DNA of 64,000 nt from Catenulispora sp. (GTDB lineage Bacteria; Actinomycetota; Actinomycetes; Streptomycetales; Catenulisporaceae). Numbering within the stretch: position 1 is the first letter of the stretch; every line of letters begins with the position of its first letter. The notes below the pieces were generated by a model that was not told where the DNA came from, did no database searches, and was given only the letters and a program-made list of their open reading frames with translations. Both the position numbers and the translations under genes were made by a program. The stretch lies in the NCBI GenBank assembly GCA_013361685.1, contig JABFXP010000051.1, forward strand, positions 1-64,000. Reading direction: 5' to 3'. Of this stretch, positions 30,401 through 39,018 are shown piece by piece.

Positions 30401-30864
30401 CGGCCCAGCAGGGCGGTCACGCCGACCGCGGTGATCAGGAACCCGGCCAGCAGCTGTGCCGGGCCCAGGCCCGGCACGTGCGGTGCCGGGATGCGGCGCA
30501 CGGCGTAGGCGAGTTCCAGCAGGAAGGAGAACGCCAGGATCGACCACAGGAACCACAACACAATCGCGATGGCGTTGAGATAGAACTGATCGCCCAGGAT
30601 CGGGGACGTCAGGTCCGTCTTCAGCTGGCTCAGGGACAGCATGTGGTGGGGCAGCGGCCAGCCGGAGAACCGCACCAGCGCCCAGGGCAGCCCGCCGAGC
30701 ACCGCGGCTCCCAGCGCGACGGCGAACGCCGCGCGCACGGTGAGGAAGACGGCTTTGAACAGCCAGACGATCGCGCGGATCGGGGCGGGGGTTCGGCGTG
30801 TTCTCACGGTGCTGGCTTTCCGGTCGGTGTCGGCGGTGCGGCGGGACGCGGGTGTCGGTGGCAC
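27487..30864 (-). CDS. large membrane protein with LysM and C-terminal BTAD (SARP-like) region
   Basis: N-terminal TM segments, LysM 'HHVVPGDSLYKIAEEDLGNGEDWPALFKLNVG...LIQPGWDIRV', C-terminal BTAD-like 'LLAMYHERGRSTQELGVLWPDATEAKLPHIRKNDLYSLRDSLKRDV...EQALAWWERARVIDDNEEVYRQIMKTQGRLGR'. Confidence 0.75.
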   Translation of the reverse strand: MPPTPASRRTADTDRKASTVRTRRTPAPIRAIVWLFKAVFLTVRAAFAVALGAAVLGGLPWALVRFSGWPLPHHMLSLSQLKTDLTSPILGDQFYLNAIAIVLWFLWSILAFSFLLELAYAVRRIPAPHVPGLGPAQLLAGFLITAVGVTALLGRSAAPARADISTVVPKARTAATAPAVISTHTGLRNSPTAPARETVHHVVPGDSLYKIAEEDLGNGEDWPALFKLNVGVQQRDGQHLSDPNLIQPGWDIRVTGAAATPATTAPVPAPVTPAPVATVPDRPTPDGPAPTPPSHGPSSVPLTPTAPALGTPSTSRPAPTAAPHANGNDHRSGTPSAGHAAHGGHQSGLWIELAVGGAIAASTLLALRAAAARRHKLGSLWASPYWPRPGEIMPVDTPQLPPALRPARTIALTPVEPDDGENLSCVGELDAFGAPAESLAPFDDLGTETAPGVATDKGGPDGRPSAPIAFVLPGDVSDGKREGCDPMWIPVAVTGDGRSVDLADLPGGLGLTGPGALGAARAIAAAVLGSRSPEQFGSILLIPRADAALLLDVPESDVDRLRRDVWHLRIVEDFNAAVAYLADHAAARAAALAEYGVPDFEALMQIDDLLDDPEPMVLLAVARGALDARTKALLDQPAQLRLHSVLLGAHPGGATWRIDADGEVTAGPGEPGVYAFSLSASGLRSALDVVASPEEVQPQIVAPDPLGPLAAPSSIGDDPSDETDDDAPAQTAESPSPAATAAPEQADDEHVSPDEVQDQAGDPAPPHLSAADPHHDLGRADAESPVATEPAAAGPAQRALEPDKDAAALSPQPAPVQMADRRPTPPVAGVLEPVPTGRSGLGAGDAGAELKQIQEILGQFRGTACQIRVLGPVTITTFTGPVQGTIRKGSRKLAALLAMYHERGRSTQELGVLWPDATEAKLPHIRKNDLYSLRDSLKRDVLAGCGPRHGYAAEFIPRRSGRYRLDQNYVGIDLACFEQLRTLAAGTHHRQVRRAAAEAALSLYDGELCEGMDDDWTIAPRVAVRRDALATATLLAQLAADDGDDEQALAWWERARVIDDNEEVYRQIMKTQGRLGRRADIIATRNLLEQKLDPLGESTSDATNMILAELLSERRGLPRERVGAP

Positions 30865-30870
30865 GCGGGT

Positions 30871-31323
30871 TCACCCGCCCTGTTCGGCGGTCGCCGTCGC
30901 CGAGGCGGTCGAGGACAGCGTGGAAAGACCGAAGATGCCCAGAACCTGGGTGTGCTGCACGTGAGTGACGGTGACCGCGACGGTGGCGCCGGTCACGGAC
31001 ACCGTCCCGGCATCGCCGGTGGCGGCCAGGTAGGACTGGGCGGCGGCGACCGCCTTGCCCGGAGTCAGCGTTCCTTGACCGTTGGCGCGGAACGCGCCGA
31101 TATCCAGGGCCTGCGCCCCGGCGCGGGCCGCTTCCTGCGCTTCTGACTCTGCTTTCGCCTTTGCTGACAGGGCCAGGCCCCCGTCCAGGACGAGTCCGGC
31201 CATGACCAGAAGCGCCGCGGTCACGATCACTGTAAAGGCGGTGACCACACCGTCCTCTGGACCTCCGGTCGCGGTGGCCCGGGCTCGAAACCCGGCTGTG
31301 AGGGTTTTGATACGCGATGTCAT
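30871..31323 (-). CDS. TadG/TadE-like pilus assembly protein
   Basis: 'EDGVVTAFTVIVTAALLVMAGLVLDGGLALSAKAKAESEAQEAARAGAQALD'; ATGA overlap at 31320-31323. Confidence 0.7.
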   Translation of the reverse strand: MTSRIKTLTAGFRARATATGGPEDGVVTAFTVIVTAALLVMAGLVLDGGLALSAKAKAESEAQEAARAGAQALDIGAFRANGQGTLTPGKAVAAAQSYLAATGDAGTVSVTGATVAVTVTHVQHTQVLGIFGLSTLSSTASATATAEQGG

Positions 31324-31814
31324 CGGTTGCTCCCGGCTTGGCTGTCGGAATTGCGGAACCGGTCCACCACGGAAACCGACGTCGCAGACTGGGCCGAGGC
31401 TCCCGGAAGCCGAAGCCCGGCTACATCGGCGAGTCCGACGGTGCAGTTCACGTGGACGCTCACGGTCGATCCCGGGGCCAGGGAACCCACCGATGCCTGC
31501 ACGCTGAACGACCGGCACACCACGCCGGCATTAGCCAGGGACTGGGCGGCTGCGGATTCGGCGGCTGAGGCGGCGGCGCTCGCGTTGGGGGCCAGGGTCG
31601 CGGCGCGCGCTGCGGCGAAGGCAGCGTCCTGGACTTTCCCGTGCGCGACCGTGACCCGGCCCAGCGCGACCACGAGTAGGAACAGCAGGATGAAGATCGG
31701 GGCCAGCAGCGTCATCTCGATCGTGGTGGACCCGGCCTCCGGGGCCGCGCGCAGCCCGGCCAGGCGTGCGCGCAGCACGGATCGCACGCCGGCGGCGCGT
31801 CGTGTGATGGTCAT
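31320..31814 (-). CDS. TadE-like pseudopilin
   Basis: 'EAGSTTIEMTLLAPIFILLFLLVVALGRVTVAHGKVQDAAFAAARAA'. Confidence 0.78.
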   Translation of the reverse strand: MTITRRAAGVRSVLRARLAGLRAAPEAGSTTIEMTLLAPIFILLFLLVVALGRVTVAHGKVQDAAFAAARAATLAPNASAAASAAESAAAQSLANAGVVCRSFSVQASVGSLAPGSTVSVHVNCTVGLADVAGLRLPGASAQSATSVSVVDRFRNSDSQAGSNR

Positions 31815-31864
31815 GGCCTGCGGTCCCCCTTCGATTGGCTTGGCGGATTCGTGAACTGGCGGGT

Positions 31865-32308
31865 TTACGGGACGTAGACCTCGACGGGGGCGGCGGCGTG
31901 GGCGTGGACCGACGGGTGCCAGCCGGGGATGATCGACTCGACCTGGCCGGAGACGTCGGCGCTCACCTGGCCGGCGCCGCGGGACACGGAAATGGAATCG
32001 TTGGTCAGCACGCCCGAGCCGAGCTGGGAAAGGATCTGCTCGCCGCGGCCCTGCCCGACCGCGCCGGAGGTGTTCTGCGCCCGGGCGGCATTGACCGCCT
32101 GGGAGGCGGCAGTCTGCGCAACCTGCTCGGCGTGCCAGATGAGCCCGAATTGCAGGACCGCCAGCACCAACAGGAGCAGCAACGGGGTCGCGATCACGAG
32201 CTCCGTGGTGACCGCGCCGCGTTCGCCGTCTTCACGCAGACGGCGAACGCGACCGGCCAGGCCGCGATGCCGCGCGGGCCCGTCCGCATCGACGTTCAGC
32301 TTCGGCAT
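31865..32308 (-). CDS. TadE-like pseudopilin
   Basis: 'ERGAVTTELVIATPLLLLLVLAVLQFGLIWHAEQVAQTAASQAVNAARA'; start 'MPKLNVD' preceded by GGAGGGGG. Confidence 0.78.
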   Translation of the reverse strand: MPKLNVDADGPARHRGLAGRVRRLREDGERGAVTTELVIATPLLLLLVLAVLQFGLIWHAEQVAQTAASQAVNAARAQNTSGAVGQGRGEQILSQLGSGVLTNDSISVSRGAGQVSADVSGQVESIIPGWHPSVHAHAAAPVEVYVP

Positions 32309-32364
32309 CGCGCCGCACCCCCTCCATATATAAATTAGTTGATATTGGTGATGTGTGTCGGGGT

Positions 32365-32565
32365 TCACCCGGTGGAGATGCTCTGGGCCTTGGCGGTGAC
32401 CTTCGTCACGATGATCGCGACGATGCCTATCGCGGCGGCGGCCATCAGGGCGACGACGATGACGTACTCGGTGGTCATGCCGGACTCGGGGTCCTGGCGC
32501 AGTGCGGCCAGACGGGCCTTGAACCCGTCGAACATGGCCTTCAGGGGCGCTATCTCGTGGAACAT
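32365..32565 (-). CDS. Flp-type pilin
   Basis: 'MFHEIAPLKAMFDGFKARLAALRQDPESGMTTEYVIVVALMAAAAIGIVAIIVTKVTAKAQSISTG'. Confidence 0.75.
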   Translation of the reverse strand: MFHEIAPLKAMFDGFKARLAALRQDPESGMTTEYVIVVALMAAAAIGIVAIIVTKVTAKAQSISTG

Positions 32566-32669
32566 CAGCGGTGCTGCCTTTCGTGGTGCGGGTGTGCGGT
32601 GGTGCCGTGCCGCCGGCGGCGACACGTCCCGCCCGAGGCCGAGGCCCGAGGGGGAGTCGTGGTGGGCTT

Positions 32670-33071
32670 TCAGCCCTGGACGAGGTGGATCAGGCCGTAG
32701 CTGGCGAACCCGAGCCATGGGATCGCCAGGGCGAGCACCAGGTTGGCCTCCGGGCCGCCCCAATGCAGCCGGTCGATCACCGCGTCGAGGATCCGGGCGG
32801 CGCGCGTCGGGGTCGCGGTGGCGTTCATCGCCCGGTGCACCAGGTGCACCGCGACGGCGAAGGCGGCGGCAACGGCGACGTATGCGGCCAGCGCTGCCCA
32901 GGGGGTCAGGCCGTAGCGCTGGGTGGCGGTGACCGCGCCGTATAGGAACCCGATGCCGCCCAACACCGCCCCGGCTGTGCCCAGGCCAGCGATCAGCCGT
33001 TCGTCGTGCTCGGCCCCAGCGAGTTGCGAGGCGGTCGGCGTCGACGATGTGTCCTCGGTCGTAGCGTGCAT
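32670..33071 (-). CDS. membrane protein in tad operon
   Basis: 'MHATTEDTSSTPT...LIAGLGTAGAVLGGIGFLYGAV...NLVLALAIPWLGFASYGLIHLVQG'. Confidence 0.6.
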   Translation of the reverse strand: MHATTEDTSSTPTASQLAGAEHDERLIAGLGTAGAVLGGIGFLYGAVTATQRYGLTPWAALAAYVAVAAAFAVAVHLVHRAMNATATPTRAARILDAVIDRLHWGGPEANLVLALAIPWLGFASYGLIHLVQG

Positions 33072-33126
33072 TCGGGTTGCCTCCCTTGGGGGTGGACGCA
33101 CGGGCGGGTACCCGGACGCGCGTGGT

Positions 33127-33216
33127 CTAGAAGGGGATGTGGTTCAGCCTCAGGACGGCCATGAGGACGATCGCGGCCAGGACCAAAAAGCCGGCGCCGA
33201 TGATGGAGTTGGGCAT
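33127..33216 (-). CDS. 29-aa single-span membrane peptide (not in ORF track)
   Basis: Minus-strand ATG...TAG: MPNSIIGAGFLVLAAIVLMAVLRLNHIPF. Confidence 0.5.
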   Translation of the reverse strand: MPNSIIGAGFLVLAAIVLMAVLRLNHIPF

Positions 33217-33371
33217 GAGGATCTCCGGTTTGGTGTAGTGCGTTATCGGTGCGTGGGTTGGTCGTGTTCGGCATCGCGCGGTGAGCATCCGTCGCCATGG
33301 CTGACCCGGACATCAGGATTCCTGAGCTTCCATCAGGTTTCCGGTGCCGCAGTTCGCGACTGGCGGGGTAT

Positions 33372-34268
33372 TCACAGCGCCCCCAGGGCGTGGGCGAGGG
33401 CCGGGTAGGCGATGAAGACTAAGAACCCTGCGAACATCTGCACCACCGGGAGCGACATCCGTTCGGTGGCCTGCTGTGCGGCGGCGTCGGCGTCGGACAG
33501 GGCATGCGCGCGAAGCGCCGCGGCCTTGGCCAGCAGCGACGCCTTGACCTTCGCGCCCTCCACGCCGGCCAGCGACAGCGAGGCGGCCGTCTCCTGAAGG
33601 ACCGGCACGTCCAGTTCGGCGCCGAGCTGCCCGAGCGTCGTCCACGGGGCGACCCGGGACAGCCGTGCGGCGTCCAGGGCCTTGCGGATCGCGGTGAAGG
33701 ACCAGCCCTCGCCGATCTTCGCGGCCTGATCCAGGGCGGCCTCGATCCCGGCGCCGCCGCTGAGACCGATGCCAACGAGGTCGACGTAGGAGGTGAACGC
33801 GAGCTGGAAGTCAGCTCGTCTCGCTGCTGCGTCGGACTTGACCGTCAGGTCCGGGACGAAGAATCCGGCCGCGGCGCAGGCGATCGCGCCCCAGGCCGGC
33901 ACCGTCCAGGGCAGCACCACCCCAGCCGCGGCCAGCACGAGCGACAACACCAGCGGCAGCAGCAGACCGGCCAGGGCCGCGACGGCCTTCTCGGCCAGGT
34001 GCCGGCGCGCCGAGCGCTCCAGCACCTGCAAGTCCTTGGCGACCTTCTCACCCGGCAGGTTCCAGGACTCCAGCAGCCCGACCAGCGGCCCGCCGAACCG
34101 GGCGGCCCAGCCGCCGTCGTCGGCGGCCAGGATCCGCACCGGCGCCGGAGCCCGGTTCAGATCGGCCAGGGCCTGAGCCAGGGTCGGCTTGGGCGGGAAC
34201 AGGCCGCGGGCCAGCATCGTCAGCCCGACGCCGAAAGCGGCGCCGGCCAGCAGCATCCACGCGGTCAT
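33372..34268 (-). CDS. tadC: TadC-like (T2SS F domain) membrane protein
   Basis: 'FQLAFTSYVDLVGIGLSGGAGIEAALDQAAKIGEGWSFTAIRKALDAARLSRVAPWTTLGQLG'; ATGA overlap with TadB. Confidence 0.8.
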   Translation of the reverse strand: MTAWMLLAGAAFGVGLTMLARGLFPPKPTLAQALADLNRAPAPVRILAADDGGWAARFGGPLVGLLESWNLPGEKVAKDLQVLERSARRHLAEKAVAALAGLLLPLVLSLVLAAAGVVLPWTVPAWGAIACAAAGFFVPDLTVKSDAAARRADFQLAFTSYVDLVGIGLSGGAGIEAALDQAAKIGEGWSFTAIRKALDAARLSRVAPWTTLGQLGAELDVPVLQETAASLSLAGVEGAKVKASLLAKAAALRAHALSDADAAAQQATERMSLPVVQMFAGFLVFIAYPALAHALGAL

Positions 34269-35167
34269 CGACGCCCCCGCAGACTCGCCCCGGTGCCCTG
34301 GTCGTCCAGGCGGGTCAGGAACCGGGCGGGGGCCTTGGCCGCGCCCATCTTGTTCAGCCACATCAGCGCGCTGCCGAACAGCGCCGCGACCAGCAGCAGC
34401 ACCAGCTGCCCGGTCGGAGTGTCATACGGGGAAAGGAACGAGCGGTTCAGCATGATCAGCCCGAACGCCATCCCCATCACCACGCACGTGATCATCCGCA
34501 CGGAGGTGCGGGTCCGGGCCCGGTCGGCGGCCGTGCGCAGCCGCAGCGCGGCCTGCGCCCGCGTAGCTTCGGCCAGGGACCCCAGGACCTCGGGCAGGTT
34601 ACGGGCCTGCTGCCGGGACGCCAGCAGCAGCGCGGCGATGATCAGGTCGGCGGTCGGGTCGGCCAGCTCGGCGGCGAACGCCTTCAGCGCTTCCTCCAGA
34701 CTGGCGCCGGCCCGCAGCCGGCCGGCGAGGGCCTGCACCTGCTCGCGGATCGGAGCCGGGGTGGCCGCCGCGCTAGCCAGGATCGACTGCTCCAACCCGG
34801 CCGCGGCCGACAGCGTGTCACGAAGAAGCTCAGCCCACGAGGCCACCGCTTCGATCCGCGCCACCTCCGTCTTGGTCGAGGTGTCCCGGCCCATCAAAGA
34901 CGGGGCGAACCACGCCACGCCACCGGCGAGCAGGGCGGCGGCCGGCCAGCCGGTGAACACCCCTGTGAGGACCGCCGCACCGACCGTGATCCCCAGACGG
35001 TGCACCATCTTGGGCTCCGAGAGCCGCTTGCGCCACGCGTCCAGCGCGCTCGGTGCCGCGGACTGCTCATCGGGGCCGCCGAATAGGCCGTGGACCATCA
35101 GGACGAGCCCGACAGCGACGGCGAACCCCGAGACGACGAGGGCGGTCACGGCGTTCACGCCGCCCAC
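34265..35167 (-). CDS. tadB: TadB-like (T2SS F domain) membrane protein
   Basis: 'EAVASWAELLRDTLSAAAGLEQSILASAAATPAPIREQVQALAGRLRAGASLEEALKAFAAELADPTADLIIAALLLA'. Confidence 0.8.
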   Translation of the reverse strand: MGGVNAVTALVVSGFAVAVGLVLMVHGLFGGPDEQSAAPSALDAWRKRLSEPKMVHRLGITVGAAVLTGVFTGWPAAALLAGGVAWFAPSLMGRDTSTKTEVARIEAVASWAELLRDTLSAAAGLEQSILASAAATPAPIREQVQALAGRLRAGASLEEALKAFAAELADPTADLIIAALLLASRQQARNLPEVLGSLAEATRAQAALRLRTAADRARTRTSVRMITCVVMGMAFGLIMLNRSFLSPYDTPTGQLVLLLVAALFGSALMWLNKMGAAKAPARFLTRLDDQGTGASLRGRR

Positions 35168-36477
35168 CCGCGGGTGAACAGCGCTTCGTCGGCACCGGCG
35201 TCGATGAGGTCCTGCACCGTCTCGGTACGCCAGCCGTGGGCGAAGACGGCGGCACCTGTCGGTCCGGGCCGCAGCACCTCGTGCGAGGCGATCTGGGTGC
35301 CGTCGAAGCCTTCGACCTCCCGGATGCCGGTGAGCACGCGCCGGCCGCCGATCTTCGCCACGTGGATGACCACGTCGACCGCGCCGGCGATCAGCATGTT
35401 CGCCGCCTCCAGGCTCAGGCGCTCCGGGGACTGGGCGGCGTAGGTGGCGAACCTAGTGAACACCCCGGCGGTGCTGTTCGCGTGGACGGTTGTCATTGAG
35501 CCGTCATTGCCCTGACTCATCGCCCCCAGCATCGGCAGCACCTCATCGCCCCGGACCTCGCCGACGATCACCCGGTCCGGGGACATCCGCAGCCCCGCCC
35601 GCACACACTGCGCCTGCGTAATCGCACCCTCACCCTCAGTATTCGGCTCTCGACTTTGAAGGGCGATCACGTTCGGGTGACCCTCGGTGTCGCTGTGTAG
35701 CCGCAATTCCAGGGTGTCCTCAACAGTGATGAGCCGCTCGTTCGGCGGGATCTCCGCGGCCAGGGCCCGCAGGAACGTGGTCTTGCCGGCGTTGGTGGAC
35801 CCGGCGATCACAATGTTCTTCTTCGCCCGCACGCACGCCGCGATCTGTGCGGAGATCTCAGAGCTCAGCGTGCCGAGCTCCACCAGGCCGGAAAGCCGAA
35901 CCCGGGTGAACCTGTGCCTGCGGATGGTGATCGCGGGGGTGGGGGTGATCCAGGCGATGGCGTGCATCCGGGAGCCGTCGGCCAGCTCCAGGTTCACCTC
36001 CGGGCTGCCGCGGTCGAACCGGCGCTCCTCGACCCCGGTGCGGGCCGCGGCCAGCCGGATCATGTCGATCAGCTCCTCGTTGGAGCCGGCCACCGGACCG
36101 ACCCGCTTGCCCTTCTCCGAGACGGTGTCCACGAAGACGACGTCGTGGCCGTTCACATAGATGTTCTCAATGCTCTGATCAAGAAGGAGGGGCTGCAGGC
36201 CGCCGAGTCCGAACAGCACGTTGATCACGGCCTCGGTGATCCGGGCCTCGGTCTCGCGGTGCAGTACCTCCCCGCCGCCGGCGATCGCGTTGCGGGTCAA
36301 CTCCGCCAGGGCATCGGCGATCATCTCCCGGGCCCGGGCCTCGCGCTCGGCCACCGGGAGGTCCTTGTCCGCGGCCCAGGACGCCAACTCGGGGCCGACC
36401 TTCTGGCGCACCGCGGTCGCCACCTTGCGCTCGCGCTCGGCCGCACCCGCCTGGTCGATATCGTCGGATCCGTACAT
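35155..36477 (-). CDS. tadA: TadA/CpaF-family secretion ATPase
   Basis: 'KKNIVIAGSTNAGKTTFLRALAAEIPPNERLITVEDTLELRL', 'MSPDRVIVGEVRGDEVLPMLGAMSQGNDGSMTTVHANS'; start at 36477 (TGATG overlap). Confidence 0.92.
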   Translation of the reverse strand: MYGSDDIDQAGAAERERKVATAVRQKVGPELASWAADKDLPVAEREARAREMIADALAELTRNAIAGGGEVLHRETEARITEAVINVLFGLGGLQPLLLDQSIENIYVNGHDVVFVDTVSEKGKRVGPVAGSNEELIDMIRLAAARTGVEERRFDRGSPEVNLELADGSRMHAIAWITPTPAITIRRHRFTRVRLSGLVELGTLSSEISAQIAACVRAKKNIVIAGSTNAGKTTFLRALAAEIPPNERLITVEDTLELRLHSDTEGHPNVIALQSREPNTEGEGAITQAQCVRAGLRMSPDRVIVGEVRGDEVLPMLGAMSQGNDGSMTTVHANSTAGVFTRFATYAAQSPERLSLEAANMLIAGAVDVVIHVAKIGGRRVLTGIREVEGFDGTQIASHEVLRPGPTGAAVFAHGWRTETVQDLIDAGADEALFTRGWAA

Positions 36478-37268
36478 CACGCGACCTCCTCCAAGTCCAG
36501 AACCTGCATCGTTTCTGCGTCCGTCACCGCGGCCTCGGCGGCGGTGTGCTCGCTGCGCTCCGCCAGCAGCGACTTGCCGAGCCGATAGGCGGCGCCGGCC
36601 AGGGCGGTACGGCGCAGCTCCCCGCGCCCGGCCCCGGACAGGATCGCCGCAGCCTTCACGTCGTGCGGAAGGTGCGCCGTGACCGGGAACGCCAACGATT
36701 CCGACACCTGCTCGGCCGGGTAGCCCTCCCCATGCAGCACCAGATGCAGCCGCGTGTCCGAGGCATGCGCGGCACCGATCAGACCGTCCAGCCGCTTGCC
36801 GAGGCTGTGTGCCTCGACCAGGCTCGGCCGGGCCACCAGCACTGCCGCATCGGCCGCGGCCACCAGGGCGAGCGCCGGTGAGCCCGGGTCCAGCCGGCCC
36901 ACATCGACGATCACCACCAGATCCTCGGCCCGCGCGGCGGCGGCCCACAGTGGCGCCGTGTCCCGCGCCAGCACGCCCAACGCGCCGGTGGCCTGCTCGG
37001 CCCCGGGAGGCGCCGCCACCACCCGCAGCCCGCCAGGCAACGCCTGGGCATGCTCGGTCAGCAACTGGACGTCGTGCCGGGTCCGGGCGGCGGCCGACAA
37101 CGACACCAGGTCAGGCTCGCGCTCCAGGCCGAAGACCGCCGCGACGTCGCCGCCGGACGGATCTGCCTCCACCACCACGACGGTGGCGCCGCCCGGCCAC
37201 GTCGCCCCGAGGGCCAGCGCGGTCGTGGTCGAGGCACCGGACTTGATCGATCCCACCGTGATCAGCAT
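36477..37268 (-). CDS. CpaE/MinD-like ATPase-fold protein with degenerate P-loop
   Basis: 'MLITVGSIKSGASTTTALALGATWPGGATVVVVEADPSGGDVAAVFGL'. Confidence 0.7.
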   Translation of the reverse strand: MLITVGSIKSGASTTTALALGATWPGGATVVVVEADPSGGDVAAVFGLEREPDLVSLSAAARTRHDVQLLTEHAQALPGGLRVVAAPPGAEQATGALGVLARDTAPLWAAAARAEDLVVIVDVGRLDPGSPALALVAAADAAVLVARPSLVEAHSLGKRLDGLIGAAHASDTRLHLVLHGEGYPAEQVSESLAFPVTAHLPHDVKAAAILSGAGRGELRRTALAGAAYRLGKSLLAERSEHTAAEAAVTDAETMQVLDLEEVA

Positions 37269-37270
37269 GC

Positions 37271-37978
37271 TCAGCTCCCCGCCCCGGAGCTGACGACGAT
37301 CAGCTGCACCTGCCCGGCCGGGATCGAGGCGATCTGACCGGCCAGGGCGCTGTCGGTCTGCAGCGACACCGACATCGACCCCGAGGAGTCCGAGGCCGCA
37401 GTCGTCGAGATCACCGTCGCGGTCGGCAGCGAGGACACCACCACCGGCACCCCGGAGGCCGCGCCGGCCGGGGTCACCGCGGCCACCGCGACCTTCTGCC
37501 CGGCCGCAAGCTCGGTCGGGAACGCCCCGGCCTTCACACTCACGGCCACCATCGCCTGCCCGTCCGGCAGCGCCGAGGTCCCCAAGTCGGCGGGCGACAG
37601 CAGCGTCCCGGCCGGCAGCGACATCGCCACCGGATGCCCGATCACCGTCGAGGAGGCCGACAGCGGGATCAGCGGGACGTTCGATCCAGCGGAGACCTGG
37701 ACGCTTCGGACATCTCCGACGGACAAGATCTGACCGCTGTGGACGGGGTGGGAGAGCTGGAGTACTGCGACCTTCCCGCCCAGGTGCGAGAACGCCCCGG
37801 CGAACGCGAACGCCCCACCAGCGGCCAGTACCGCCCCCAGCACCAGATAGGGACGGGCCCGCTTACGCCCGGAGGCCGCCACGCGCGTGGACGCCAGCCC
37901 GGCCTGCGGCGCCGCGCTCGACGCCTCAGTGCTCTTGCCCGGACGCGGCAGACGCCGCGGCAGGCGGGTGGAAGGCAT
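37271..37978 (-). CDS. CpaB/RcpC-like SAF-domain protein
   Basis: 'LGGKVAVLQLSHPVHSGQILSVGDVRSVQVSAGSNVPLIPLSASSTVIGHPVAMSLPAGTLLSPADLG'. Confidence 0.75.
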   Translation of the reverse strand: MPSTRLPRRLPRPGKSTEASSAAPQAGLASTRVAASGRKRARPYLVLGAVLAAGGAFAFAGAFSHLGGKVAVLQLSHPVHSGQILSVGDVRSVQVSAGSNVPLIPLSASSTVIGHPVAMSLPAGTLLSPADLGTSALPDGQAMVAVSVKAGAFPTELAAGQKVAVAAVTPAGAASGVPVVVSSLPTATVISTTAASDSSGSMSVSLQTDSALAGQIASIPAGQVQLIVVSSGAGS

Positions 37979-38055
37979 GGGGGTAGCCACAGGGGACCTC
38001 ACAAAAGGTGGTTCGTGTCGAGGGACGAAAAGGTCGGGAAGGGCGGCGCAGCTGG

Positions 38056-39018
38056 TCAGCCGCCGGTGACCAGGGCCTGAGACTGCTGGACGACGACCTG
38101 CTCGGAGGCGGTGGTCGTCATGCCGTTGAACGCGCCGGTCTGCCCGGCCCCGGCCCAGGTCACGTTCCAGTTGATGGTCGCGGTCACGGTGTAGGTGCCG
38201 CCAACGCCGGAGGAGTGGGTATACGTGTGACCGCAGGTCGGGGACGCTGCCTCCGGATCGCCGCCGACCGGGAACGGCGTCCCGACACCTGCGCAATTGA
38301 TGCTCGTGCCGTCACCGAAGTTCCACGTCACCGAGGTCGGGGCGGCCGTGGCCGTCACCGACTCACCGGGCACCGACGCAGTGGCCGACACCGGCGTGAA
38401 CACACCGGCCGGCAGCCAGGCCCACATATTCACCCCCACCAACTGGGGAAGGCCCGGCCGCGGACTCGAGGCGATCACCGGGGTCGTCAGCTTCAGAAGC
38501 TGCTGCGCCCGCTGCGCCAATACCGCCGGCGTCGGCAGCAGCAGCGCCGCCGGCGGCGGATTCGTCAGCCACACCCAGTCCTGCGTCGTCGTGGCGACCG
38601 GCTTGTTCGGGTCGCCACCGAGCTTGATCCCGTCCGGACACGTCCTGACATACCAGGCCCCCTTCTCCCCGGTGTGCTGGTCCTCACCAGGCATCGGCGT
38701 GTAGTCCGGAGCAGGGGCGTAAGTGCAGTCCCCGTTGATGAGCGTCTGCTCCGGAGACGGCGTCGACGACGCTCCCGACCCGCCCGAACCCGACCCACCG
38801 CCCGACCCAGAGCCCTGGCTCGGCGACGGCGTGCTGCTCGGCGTACCAGTGTTCTGTGCACCGACCGTGCAGGATCCAGCATCCGGTTGCGTGCAGACGA
38901 CACCACCGCCCCCAACCGGGTCGGAACCGCCAGCTGCGGCGAACGACCCGCCGAGCGCCACCGACGTAACGGCCGTCGCGGCGACCGCAAGCGCCCGCAG
39001 CCCTATTCGGGTCAGCAT
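38056..39018 (-). CDS. secreted PKD-like-domain protein
   Basis: Signal peptide, Ser/Gly/Pro-rich linker, 'TSVTWNFGDGTSINC...CGHTYTHSSGVGGTYTVTATINW'. Confidence 0.65.
   Translation of the reverse strand: MLTRIGLRALAVAATAVTSVALGGSFAAAGGSDPVGGGGVVCTQPDAGSCTVGAQNTGTPSSTPSPSQGSGSGGGSGSGGSGASSTPSPEQTLINGDCTYAPAPDYTPMPGEDQHTGEKGAWYVRTCPDGIKLGGDPNKPVATTTQDWVWLTNPPPAALLLPTPAVLAQRAQQLLKLTTPVIASSPRPGLPQLVGVNMWAWLPAGVFTPVSATASVPGESVTATAAPTSVTWNFGDGTSINCAGVGTPFPVGGDPEAASPTCGHTYTHSSGVGGTYTVTATINWNVTWAGAGQTGAFNGMTTTASEQVVVQQSQALVTGG

Noticed and set aside
33504-35177. 557-aa + strand ORF
   Set aside because: Antisense to tadC/tadB
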